The notes beneath the pieces are model-generated. The model saw only the letters and a program-made list of their open reading frames with translations, was not told where the DNA came from and made no database searches. The position numbers and the translations under genes were made by a program. This document shows positions 7,981 to 15,892 of a stretch of DNA of 64,000 nt, piece by piece. The stretch lies in NCBI GenBank assembly GCA_016297495.1, contig JAEDGN010000005.1:6270-70269 (forward strand). The letters run 5' to 3'. This DNA is from Coprococcus sp. GTDB lineage: Bacteria > Bacillota > Clostridia > Lachnospirales > Lachnospiraceae. The number at the start of each line of letters is the position of its first letter. Position 1 is the first letter of the stretch.

Positions 7981-9153
7981 TTACAGATATAAAAAACTTC
8001 TTAACAACATGATCTGACCGTTTTTTATCTGGATATTTCCTTCATATACATCCACATTTCCGCTTTCCGGATGATGAACTGCAGCACATTCTTTAAAGAC
8101 CATATCTTCTTTTAACATCTGTGTCTGATAAAAGACCGTAACCGCCAGATCCTCCATATAGATACCGGAAAAATCACCGTATTTTGAATCGTATTCAAAT
8201 GACCGTTCCGGATTTATCAGATCTGTAACCCGAATATTCTCTCCCGACGTTTCCATAACATGATAAACGTCTTTCCCTTCAGGCGCATAGACGATCTCTC
8301 CGCCCTCCGGCCATAAAACCGATGTCCGTATATTTTTCCTGACTGTTCCATCCTCTGCCTGAAGCTTACAGATATCCGTCTTCCGGATCTTATGATCCAT
8401 CAATCGATAACCGTATTCTCCATCCTGCATTGGAATACGTGCTATAGTGATATCCGGCCCCAGATCCTCTATTATCTTAAAGGAAGGCTTTAAACCCTCC
8501 AACAGAGATGCCAGAAAATAGTAAACAGACACAGAACACAGCTTATTCTCCTGCCCCCCCGATGAATTCAGACACTGAAGCATAAAATAAAGCTGACTGC
8601 CCCCATCCTTATCCGGCACAGCCTGAACATCCATCAGTTCCATATGATCCAATATATCATGTAAATACCTTTTTTCCCCTGTCTTCAGGTTATACAGATA
8701 AGTCAGAGTATAGTATTTGCCTGCATAATCCTCGTCGTCAAACTTCAGAAGAATCTCATCCGTGGCCGCCACTTCATCTGTGACGATAAGATAATCCGGA
8801 TATATAGGATAAATATTCAGTACCTCTCCTTCCGGTATAAGCCAGCAGGTCTGTCGGATCTGCCAGGTATGACAGTCTATTTCCTGAAGCCGAAGCCTGT
8901 AATCCGATTCGACTGTTACAGCATAAAAATAGTCCTTCATGGCTCCGTATGTACGAAAGCTTTCATAGAGTCTCGTTCCTTCCAACGATATCAATATTTT
9001 AAATTCGTTACTGATAAAATCATACTGTCCAATGCTGCACAGATTGCCCCTGTCACTTTTCTGATCCAGTACATAGATCATTTTTTCTTCATCTGCATCC
9101 AGTATCTCCAGTTCCCTGTCAAATATATCAACCAAATTATGCATCCTAACCAT
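7981..9153 (-). CDS. Hypothetical protein, 390 aa, beta-rich and cytosolic
   Basis: I do not recognise this protein. It has no signal peptide, membrane segment or cofactor motif. The sequence is acidic and made of many short beta-strand-like stretches with repeated Tyr-rich turns (for example MKDYFYAVTVESDY, YYTLTYLYNLKTGEK, FSGIYMEDLAVTVFY), which suggests a beta-propeller or similar sheet fold, but no repeat register can be fixed by eye. The ATG at 9153 has an AGGGGG site 6 nt upstream. It lies between the molybdenum operon and rny, with a terminator of rny upstream, so it probably has its own promoter. Coding status is supported by length, ribosome site and codon use like its neighbours. 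Confidence 0.7.
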   Translation of the reverse strand: MVRMHNLVDIFDRELEILDADEEKMIYVLDQKSDRGNLCSIGQYDFISNEFKILISLEGTRLYESFRTYGAMKDYFYAVTVESDYRLRLQEIDCHTWQIRQTCWLIPEGEVLNIYPIYPDYLIVTDEVAATDEILLKFDDEDYAGKYYTLTYLYNLKTGEKRYLHDILDHMELMDVQAVPDKDGGSQLYFMLQCLNSSGGQENKLCSVSVYYFLASLLEGLKPSFKIIEDLGPDITIARIPMQDGEYGYRLMDHKIRKTDICKLQAEDGTVRKNIRTSVLWPEGGEIVYAPEGKDVYHVMETSGENIRVTDLINPERSFEYDSKYGDFSGIYMEDLAVTVFYQTQMLKEDMVFKECAAVHHPESGNVDVYEGNIQIKNGQIMLLRSFLYL

Positions 9154-9189
9154 CTTATTCCCCCTGTGAACATTCTTTCGCCAAGCAGA

Positions 9190-9233
9190 GAAAAAAGAGG
9201 CAGAAAAACCGATAATCGATCTGTTCTACCTCT
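9190..9233 (-). terminator. Intrinsic terminator after rny
   Basis: On the minus strand, 9224-9233 and 9196-9205 pair as a 10-bp stem (AGAGGTAGAA with TTCTGCCTCT, one G-U) with an 18-nt loop and a run of six U. It lies about 60 nt past the rny stop. Confidence 0.75.
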
Positions 9234-9295
9234 AAATTGTCCTCCATCAAAGTTTATAAACAAACAGTATCTGTAGCTATTTGTATGAATAATGC

Positions 9296-10846
9296 TTATT
9301 TAGCGTATTCCATAACTCTCGACTCTCTGATTACATTTACTTTAATCTGACCCGGATATTCAAGCTCTGCTTCAATCTGCTTCGCTATATCTCTTGCAAG
9401 TAAGATCATGTCAGAATCACTTACCTGCTCTGGAACTACCATAACACGAATCTCTCTACCTGCCTGAATTGCAAAAGATTTGTCAACGCCTTTAAAGCCG
9501 TTGGAAATGTCCTCTAACTGTTTTAATCTGTTAGTATAAGTTTCTAATGTCTCACGTCTTGCACCCGGCCTTGCCGCAGAAATAGTATCTGCTGCCTGTA
9601 CAATACATGCAATCAGTGATGTCGGTTCTACATCACCATGATGAGATTCGACAGCATTGATAACAATCGGTGATTCCTTGTATTTCTTACATAATTCAAC
9701 ACCGATCTGAATGTGTGAGCCTTCCATTTCATGATCCACAGACTTACCGATATCATGTAATAAACCGGCACGCTTTGCCAGACGGATATCAACACCAATC
9801 TCAGCTGCCAGCAGTCCCGACAACTGGGCAACTTCAATAGAATGCTTCAATGCATTCTGACCATAGCTTGTTCTGAACTTCATCTTGCCTAAAAGACGAA
9901 CGAGTTCCGGATGAATACCATGTACACCGACCTCCAGTGTAGCAGCTTCACCTTCCTCGCGAATCATTGTCTCGACCTCTTTCTGAGCCTTCTCCACCAT
10001 CTCTTCGATTCTTGCCGGATGGATTCTTCCATCAACGATCAGTTTCTCAAGAGCAATTCGGGCAACTTCACGTCGAATCGGGTCAAAACTGGAGAGAATA
10101 ACTGCTTCCGGTGTGTCATCAATAATCAGATCCACACCTGTCATCGTCTCCAACGTACGTATATTACGGCCTTCACGCCCAATAATACGTCCCTTCATCT
10201 CGTCATTCGGAAGCGGTACAACAGAGATGGTTGTCTCTGCCACATGGTCAGCTGCACATTTCTGAATAGCTGTCACCACGTACTCTTTGGCTTTCTTGCC
10301 AGCTTCTTCCTTCGCACGGACTTCAAGTTCCTTAACTAACATTGCTGTTTCATGCTTCACTTCATCTTCCACAGTCTTCAGAAGATAATCTTTTGCCTGT
10401 TCGGAGGTTAAACCTGAGATTCGTTCAAGTTCCTGCACCCGTTTCTCACTCAGAGCATCGACCTCAGCCTGACGCTTGTTCAGTCTGTCTTCTCTTGAAG
10501 CCAGCTGACTTTCCTTCTTCTCAAGAGAATCAGCTTTACGGTCCAGTGCTTCTTCCTTCGCGAGAACGCGTTTCTCAAACTTCTGTAACTCTGTACGTCG
10601 TTCCTTGCTCTCTCTCTCCAGTTCGTTTTTATTCTTTAAAGTTTCTTCTTTAAGTTCCAACAAACCTTCGCGCTTCTTTGTCTCCGCAGTTTTTAAAGCT
10701 TCGTCTATAATCGTGCGCGCTTTTTCTTCTGCGGTGCCAATCTTAGCCTCTACAACTTTCTTTCTATAAGAAATTGCCACATTCCAGACAATAACTGCAG
10801 TTACGATAACAGCAATAACGACTGCGATAATCGTACCAGGTTGCAC
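9296..10846 (-). CDS. rny: Ribonuclease Y
   Basis: A 516-aa membrane-anchored endoribonuclease that starts mRNA decay. Domains in order: one N-terminal transmembrane helix (about residues 4-26), a long Lys/Glu-rich coiled coil (about 30-200), a KH RNA-binding domain with GRIIGREGRNIR, and an HD metal-dependent domain with LLHDIGK and ESHHGD. Length and order match the family. It starts with GTG; GGAGGTG stands 5 nt upstream, which fixes the start. It lies downstream of recA-recX, a common clostridial order, but has its own well-formed promoter in the 188-nt gap. Confidence 0.95.
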   Translation of the reverse strand: MQPGTIIAVVIAVIVTAVIVWNVAISYRKKVVEAKIGTAEEKARTIIDEALKTAETKKREGLLELKEETLKNKNELERESKERRTELQKFEKRVLAKEEALDRKADSLEKKESQLASREDRLNKRQAEVDALSEKRVQELERISGLTSEQAKDYLLKTVEDEVKHETAMLVKELEVRAKEEAGKKAKEYVVTAIQKCAADHVAETTISVVPLPNDEMKGRIIGREGRNIRTLETMTGVDLIIDDTPEAVILSSFDPIRREVARIALEKLIVDGRIHPARIEEMVEKAQKEVETMIREEGEAATLEVGVHGIHPELVRLLGKMKFRTSYGQNALKHSIEVAQLSGLLAAEIGVDIRLAKRAGLLHDIGKSVDHEMEGSHIQIGVELCKKYKESPIVINAVESHHGDVEPTSLIACIVQAADTISAARPGARRETLETYTNRLKQLEDISNGFKGVDKSFAIQAGREIRVMVVPEQVSDSDMILLARDIAKQIEAELEYPGQIKVNVIRESRVMEYAK

Positions 10847-10895
10847 AGGAGCACCTCCCTATTTAATTTTCATTGTATAGGAATACAACACTTAA

Positions 10896-10924
10896 ATTTT
10901 ATACTTTTTTTCTATTTATGTCAA
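10896..10924 (-). promoter_or_regulatory. Sigma-A promoter of rny
   Basis: Minus strand: TTGACA (10919-10924), 17-nt spacer, TAAAAT (10896-10901); the expected start is near 10889, about 43 nt before the GTG. A second TTGACA at 10952-10957 lacks a well-spaced -10. Confidence 0.75.
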
Positions 10925-11034
10925 GTATTCTATTCCTAAATCCACCTGAATTGTCAAAATTTTGTGACGATTTTATCAGGTTAATTATACATTTTTTCTG
11001 CTCAGATGCACTACCGTTTATTTTAAATTCTTTT

Positions 11035-11655
11035 TCATAGGTCAACATCCACAAAATTCCTCATAATATGATAAATATCCGAGTAATTATACCCCTTCCT
11101 CATCAAGGATTGAACCATCTTTTGTCTGTCTTTTTCTGAAAGTTCAAACAATTCTCCGGAAGACTGACACTTCTTACGGATCTCATAACGTATCCCATCC
11201 TCGTCGTTCCATTCTGCATCATCTATAACTCTTTGTATGACGGTATCATCCACACCTTTCTGCTGCAGCAGAAAGGTCATCATCTTCCGGCTGACCGTTC
11301 CCTTTTTGCCAGCCACAAGCTGACTGGCGTAACGCTCATCATCCAGATAATGATAAGCATGAACATACGCCATGCCCTGTCCGGCAATCCTGTCATTAAA
11401 TCCTTTCTGCCTCAGCTTGCTGTATAGTTCCGCTTCCGAATAATCTCTCCGAATCAGCAGCTCCATGGCCGCACGTGCAGCCTCCCGTCCGGCAAATGCC
11501 AACAATGCATCAGAACGCTCATCATCCAGATCGTCCCCCTCATGCAGCTGCCATTCCTCCAGCTTTCCGTCCGTCAAGACAAAAGCAGGTTCCCCGTCAA
11601 GGGAAACCCGCATCTTATGCCGTGTCACATATTCAACCGCCGTAACTCTCATCAT
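11035..11655 (-). CDS. recX: Regulatory protein RecX
   Basis: A 206-aa modulator of RecA filament activity. It shows the three-helix repeat arrangement of RecX: AMELLIRRDYSEAELYSKLRQKGF, then DDERYASQLV and the KMMTFLLQQKGV and MRKGYNYSDIYHIMRN repeats. The 60-residue N-terminal extension before the first repeat is usual in Firmicutes. It is translationally coupled to recA: the first ATG (11655) overlaps the recA TGA as ATGA, and a second in-frame ATG follows at once (11652). The gene order recA-recX is the common one and supports the call. Confidence 0.9.
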   Translation of the reverse strand: MMRVTAVEYVTRHKMRVSLDGEPAFVLTDGKLEEWQLHEGDDLDDERSDALLAFAGREAARAAMELLIRRDYSEAELYSKLRQKGFNDRIAGQGMAYVHAYHYLDDERYASQLVAGKKGTVSRKMMTFLLQQKGVDDTVIQRVIDDAEWNDEDGIRYEIRKKCQSSGELFELSEKDRQKMVQSLMRKGYNYSDIYHIMRNFVDVDL

Positions 11656-12722
11656 ACATTCTCTTCATCAATTGCCGCTGTACCTACAGCTGCAGATGTC
11701 CTGTCACCAGCTGTCCCATTGTCATCCTTCTCCAACCCAAAATGTACACGCACTTTATGCTCCACCTCATCCATAATGGCCGGATTCTCTCGGAAATATG
11801 CCTTGGTATTCTCACGTCCCTGACCGATCTTCACATCATTGTAGGAATACCATGCCCCGCTCTTATTGACAATGCCTGTGTTGGCAGCAAGATCCAGAAT
11901 ATCGCCCTCTCTTGAGATACCCTTGCCAAACATAATATCAAATTCCGCTTCCTTGAACGGAGGTGCAACTTTATTCTTCACAACCTTGACACGGGTACGG
12001 TTGCCTACGATCTCTCCGCCCTGCTTGATTGATTCAATACGACGGATGTCCAGTCTGATGGAAGAGTAGAACTTCAGTGCACGTCCGCCGGTCGTTGTCT
12101 CCGGATTGCCAAACATGACACCCACCTTCTCACGCAGCTGGTTAATAAAGATAACAATACAATTGGACTTGCTGATGACTGCTGTCAGCTTTCTCAATGC
12201 CTGAGACATCAGACGGGCCTGAAGACCCACATGAGAATCACCCATATCGCCATCGATCTCCGCCTTCGGAACAAGCGCCGCCACAGAGTCTACAACAATA
12301 ATATCAATGGCACCTGAACGAACCATCGTCTCCGTAATCTCCAGGGCCTGCTCACCGTTATCCGGCTGGGAAATATACAGATTGTCGATATCTACACCGA
12401 TATTCCTTGCATAAGCCGGATCCAGTGCATGTTCAGCATCTATAAAGCCCGCAATGCCGCCGCGCTTCTGCACCTCTGCCACCATATGTAAAGTGACTGT
12501 CGTCTTACCGGAAGACTCAGGTCCATATATCTCAATCACCCGCCCCTTCGGCAGGCCCCCCAATCCAAGAGCCAGATCAAGACTCAGAGACCCTGTAGGA
12601 ACCGTCTCCACATCCATGGCCGTTCCCCTGTCTCCCAGCTTCATGATCGATCCCTTGCCATAATCCTTCTCAATCCTTGAAATCGCCGCATCCAAAGCTT
12701 TTAACTTCTCACTTTTGTCCAT
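11652..12722 (-). CDS. recA: Recombinase RecA
   Basis: The 356-aa DNA strand-exchange ATPase of homologous recombination and coprotease for LexA. Walker A GPESSGKTT lies at residues 67-75, IIVVDSVAALVP is Walker B, and FINQLREKVGVMFG with TTGGRALKFYSS are the L1/L2 loop region. The C-terminus ends in a short acidic tail. GGAGG stands about 10 nt before the ATG. Upstream are a sigma-A promoter and two LexA-like boxes, so SOS control is expected. Length and all core motifs are normal. Confidence 0.98.
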   Translation of the reverse strand: MDKSEKLKALDAAISRIEKDYGKGSIMKLGDRGTAMDVETVPTGSLSLDLALGLGGLPKGRVIEIYGPESSGKTTVTLHMVAEVQKRGGIAGFIDAEHALDPAYARNIGVDIDNLYISQPDNGEQALEITETMVRSGAIDIIVVDSVAALVPKAEIDGDMGDSHVGLQARLMSQALRKLTAVISKSNCIVIFINQLREKVGVMFGNPETTTGGRALKFYSSIRLDIRRIESIKQGGEIVGNRTRVKVVKNKVAPPFKEAEFDIMFGKGISREGDILDLAANTGIVNKSGAWYSYNDVKIGQGRENTKAYFRENPAIMDEVEHKVRVHFGLEKDDNGTAGDRTSAAVGTAAIDEENV

Positions 12723-12805
12723 CCCTATGTCTCCTCCACTGATTTATAAACATCACCGGCTGTTCAGTTCTGTCATTCTGCCGGAATCCATATCCGATAT
12801 ATCCG

Positions 12806-12819
12806 TGAACATCCGTTCT
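12806..12819 (-). promoter_or_regulatory. Second LexA (SOS) box-like site of recA
   Basis: GAAC-ATCC-GTTC (12807-12818) is a perfect dyad that fits the Gram-positive SOS core GAAC-N4-GTTC. It lies in the 5' leader, 1 nt from the promoter-proximal box. The outer bases (T/T) differ from the C/G consensus. Confidence 0.6.
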
Positions 12820-12820
12820 C

Positions 12821-12834
12821 CGAACTTATGTTTA
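12821..12834 (-). promoter_or_regulatory. LexA (SOS) box of recA
   Basis: CGAACTTATGTTTA follows the Firmicutes LexA consensus CGAACRNRYGTTYG closely, with differences at the outer right half. It covers the expected transcription start and touches the -10 element, a position suited to repression by LexA. Confidence 0.72.
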
Positions 12835-12862
12835 TATTACACTATCCGTCCGGAAAAGTCAA
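12834..12862 (-). promoter_or_regulatory. Sigma-A promoter of recA
   Basis: Minus strand: TTGACT (12857-12862), 17-nt spacer, TAATAT (12834-12839); predicted start near 12827, about 105 nt before the recA ATG. The rest of this 367-nt gap (12863-13002) shows nothing I can name. Confidence 0.72.
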
Positions 12863-13002
12863 TGCCTGTTTCCTGTAAATTGACATTCCAAGTATAGCAT
12901 ATCTAAAAACATTCGGCAATCATCAACCATCGACAGCAAAATCACCAGTCAGTCTCCAAAAGTCCTTCCGTCTCTCAGCAGAATCTGCTCAAAAGGGGCC
13001 AT

Positions 13003-13051
13003 GAAAAAACTCCCGAAAAACAATCTGCCATGGGCATGTTTTTCAGGAGTT
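13003..13051 (-). terminator. Intrinsic terminator after the CPBP protease gene
   Basis: Minus strand: AACTCCTGAAAAACA (13037-13051) pairs with TGTTTTTCGGGAGTT (13008-13022) around a 14-nt loop and is followed by a U run (13004-13009). Confidence 0.8.
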
Positions 13052-13089
13052 CTCTCACTGACCGAAAAATACTGCGTCACAAATGTACG

Positions 13090-13989
13090 TCAGCTCGTAA
13101 AATAGATTCGCTCTGCGGATACATTCTTGTCAATAAAAAATAGAACTGCAAGACATAACAGAACCGATACCATTCCGATCCCCATCAGAATACTTCTGCT
13201 GTCAAATGAAGGATTCACCACCGTCAGAATCAGCGACAGAATATTTGCAGAAATATGTAATATAACCGGTGCCTTCAGTGAACCATATTTCTCATAGGCA
13301 TAAGCAAACAGAATACCAATCAGAAATGCATAGATACCCTGAACAATATTGCCATGAACGATACCGAATATCAGCGCTGATACAACGATGGCCATATTCA
13401 CATTGAGATACTGGCGCATCCTCATATAAATCAGGCCCCGGTAGATCAGTTCCTCGCAAATCGGAATAATGATACCAATTCCTACAATCTGGATAATAAA
13501 AGGTCCGGAGAACAGCAGCTGTTCCGACTCCTGAAAACTCTCCGACATCTCCGCAAGCTCCGATACATTCATCAGCATATTGCCTGCCAGAGAGGCAAAG
13601 ACACCTGCCGGTATCAGCAATAGCCAGTATGGCGGCTTCACGCTCTTCTTGTTAAAGACAAAACGACGTTTTTTGTAATCATTAAAGTACATACGCACCA
13701 GGAAAAATATGGCTGCCAAAGCCGCAATGGACTGCAGGAGCATGGCATATTTCATCAGAAGTTCCATCATCGCTGCCATAAAACCTTCCATATCCATCGT
13801 CAGATCATCTGTTATATAGTCTCCCATTATAGAATATCCCCAGTATATTCCAACAACTATATCCACCAGATAACATATCCCGAAATATATCAGCTCCGGC
13901 GTGATGAGACGCCATATTCTTTCAAACCAGCTTTCCTGTACCAACTTCAACCGATCTCCTTTATCATTTAGAATCTGTCCTTTTGACAT
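13090..13989 (-). CDS. CPBP-family intramembrane glutamic endopeptidase
   Basis: A 299-aa integral membrane protein of the CPBP (CAAX/Abi) family. After an amphipathic N-terminus there are about seven to eight hydrophobic segments. The catalytic motifs are present: EELIYRG (EExxxR) near residue 195, FGIVHGN, and HISAN in the last core helix. Such proteins cleave within membranes or act in bacteriocin self-immunity; the substrate here is unknown. The ATG at 13989 is preceded by a poor ribosome site (GAGG 12 nt away). It lies 42 nt after the ABC permease gene on the same strand and is followed by a terminator, so it may close that operon. Confidence 0.82.
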   Translation of the reverse strand: MSKGQILNDKGDRLKLVQESWFERIWRLITPELIYFGICYLVDIVVGIYWGYSIMGDYITDDLTMDMEGFMAAMMELLMKYAMLLQSIAALAAIFFLVRMYFNDYKKRRFVFNKKSVKPPYWLLLIPAGVFASLAGNMLMNVSELAEMSESFQESEQLLFSGPFIIQIVGIGIIIPICEELIYRGLIYMRMRQYLNVNMAIVVSALIFGIVHGNIVQGIYAFLIGILFAYAYEKYGSLKAPVILHISANILSLILTVVNPSFDSRSILMGIGMVSVLLCLAVLFFIDKNVSAERIYFTS

Positions 13990-14031
13990 CTCTTCTATTA
14001 TCCTCGATTCAGGTCAGTATTGCAACTGATT

Positions 14032-14973
14032 TTATTGTCTTTTATGTTTTTTTAATACTTTTCCACCCGCCTTGAACCGCTCATTCTGAGGGTCAAGATA
14101 TTTAACGGATAATAAAAACAAAACAGCCATAAATACTATCTGAACAGCAATGCTTAGAATGATCCAGTGACCTATCACATTCTGTGCCGCCCCAAAAGAC
14201 TGAAGAAAGCTTTCAATTCTCTCCGCCTTCCCCATCTGCCCGAACAGCACCAATGCGTAAGTAACCGCCGGATTAAAAAGCAGTATATATACCAGTCCCC
14301 TTACTGCCGATGCGCCGGCTCCGTAAAAAATGTCATAATAATAGTCCGCAGAAGCACCGCCTGTTCCCAGCTGATAAGCTGCATTCAGCAGTGCCACTAT
14401 CAGTACCGTACCCAACATCAGAAATATGATAATCCCGTATGCGGCCACTGATGCAAAGGTTGTCTTTTTAAAACAGCAGGAACAGAAAACCCCCACACAC
14501 CCAATCAGGAGAACAATAAAACCCACATATATCACCGACTGATAGATATCAGTCAGGCCAATCCCGCCGTACATAACTGTAATAGCCAGCACCGGCAGAC
14601 TGGACACTCCCAGAAGCATTGCCATACTGATACAGGACATAAGCTTACCCACTATGATGCCCGGAACAGTCATTTTAGAAGCCAGAAGTATATCCAGAGT
14701 CTGTCTTTCCCTTTCACCGGCAATACTTCCGCCCGCTGTTGACGGAACAAAAAGACAGAACAGGAATACTTCAATAGACAGCATCCCCATATAAAATGCC
14801 ATCATGTACTGATAAGGAGCCGTACCGTTATTGACGGCAATCTGCCTGATACAATAAAGAACGATCATCGCAACAACAGCCAGAACACTATTAAAGACAA
14901 CTGCCAGCACCGGAAGCTGCATGGAGCGCGCCATCATCTTCAGTTCTTTTTTATATACCGGATTCATACGCAT
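14032..14973 (-). CDS. ABC-2 type transporter permease
   Basis: A 313-aa membrane protein with six predicted segments, typical of the ABC-2/NosY permease group. After the first helix comes the loop with SIAGERERQTLDILLASKMTVPGIIVGKLMS, the usual ABC-2 coupling region. It probably exports or extrudes a substrate together with the ATPase whose gene overlaps it by 23 nt. GGAGGTG stands 7 nt before the ATG. With the ATPase and the large envelope protein it forms a three-gene unit like the Gld-type (GldA/F/G) sets, but the substrate cannot be read from sequence. Confidence 0.85.
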   Translation of the reverse strand: MRMNPVYKKELKMMARSMQLPVLAVVFNSVLAVVAMIVLYCIRQIAVNNGTAPYQYMMAFYMGMLSIEVFLFCLFVPSTAGGSIAGERERQTLDILLASKMTVPGIIVGKLMSCISMAMLLGVSSLPVLAITVMYGGIGLTDIYQSVIYVGFIVLLIGCVGVFCSCCFKKTTFASVAAYGIIIFLMLGTVLIVALLNAAYQLGTGGASADYYYDIFYGAGASAVRGLVYILLFNPAVTYALVLFGQMGKAERIESFLQSFGAAQNVIGHWIILSIAVQIVFMAVLFLLSVKYLDPQNERFKAGGKVLKKHKRQ

Positions 14974-15892
14974 CTTTTTTCACCTCCGGATCTGTGATCT
15001 GCATAAATAATGTCTCCAAATTGCCATTGTCCCGCTTAAAAGTATAGACTGGAATATCTGCCGACAGCAGCTGCCGCAGAAGAAAGACCTCATCCTCCCT
15101 GCCGCCGTTGAAAACAGCACGGATTTCATTATCATTATATGAAAGTGTCTCCACCATGGAATTCTGCCTGACGATCTGAACAGCATCCTCTATTCTATCC
15201 ATCATCTTTATCACCAGCGGTGCTGCCGTCAGCATATGATGTTCAATTTCCTCCACACTGCCGTTCATCATACATTTTCCATGATCTATAATACCGATAT
15301 CTGTACACATTTCCGACAATTCCGGAAGAATATGTGAACTAATCAGAATCGTATGTCCCTGCTGCCAGAGATGACGGATAATCTCTTTGAATTCGAATCT
15401 GGCCCTTGGATCAAGCCCCGATGCAGGCTCATCCAGAATCAGCAGCTTCGGATCATGGATCAGACATCTTGCCAGACAGAGTCGCTGTTTCATACCACGC
15501 GACAGAGTATCCACATAACTCTCTTTTCTATCCTGTAAATGAACAATTTCCAGTAATTCATCTGTGCGTTTTTCTGTCTCATCATGTTCCAGCCCATGAA
15601 TTGAAGCAAAAAAGGACATATATTCTTTAACTTTTAATTTATCATAAACACCGAAAAAATCCGGCATATATCCGATAACATCCTTCCTTCTGTTCCCAAT
15701 ATCCACCCCATCAATGAGTATCTGTCCGCTGTCAGCCTTCAGAAGGCCGGCAATAATCCGCATGGTTGTCGTCTTGCCGGCGCCGTTAGGACCCACAAAG
15801 CCATAAACAGAGCCATTCTCTATCTTCATATTCAGATCCCGGAGGACCATCTGATCGCCAAAGGCCTTATATAAATGTCTGATCTCAATCAT
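14951..15892 (-). CDS. ABC transporter ATP-binding protein
   Basis: A 313-aa cytosolic ATPase that drives the neighbouring ABC-2 permease. Walker A GPNGAGKTT (about residues 34-42), the Q-loop region YMPDFFGVYDKLKV, the signature LSRGMKQRL, Walker B LLILDEPASGLD and the H-loop ISSHIL are all present. The ~90 residues after the core form the usual C-terminal domain of the CcmA/DrrA-like group. GGGAGG is 8 nt before the ATG; the gene overlaps the envelope protein gene by 8 nt upstream and the permease gene by 23 nt downstream. Confidence 0.93.
   Translation of the reverse strand: MIEIRHLYKAFGDQMVLRDLNMKIENGSVYGFVGPNGAGKTTTMRIIAGLLKADSGQILIDGVDIGNRRKDVIGYMPDFFGVYDKLKVKEYMSFFASIHGLEHDETEKRTDELLEIVHLQDRKESYVDTLSRGMKQRLCLARCLIHDPKLLILDEPASGLDPRARFEFKEIIRHLWQQGHTILISSHILPELSEMCTDIGIIDHGKCMMNGSVEEIEHHMLTAAPLVIKMMDRIEDAVQIVRQNSMVETLSYNDNEIRAVFNGGREDEVFLLRQLLSADIPVYTFKRDNGNLETLFMQITDPEVKKDAYESGI

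Noticed and set aside
10952..10957. Second TTGACA upstream of rny
   Set aside because: No -10 at 16-18 nt; the nearer promoter at 10896-10924 is better.
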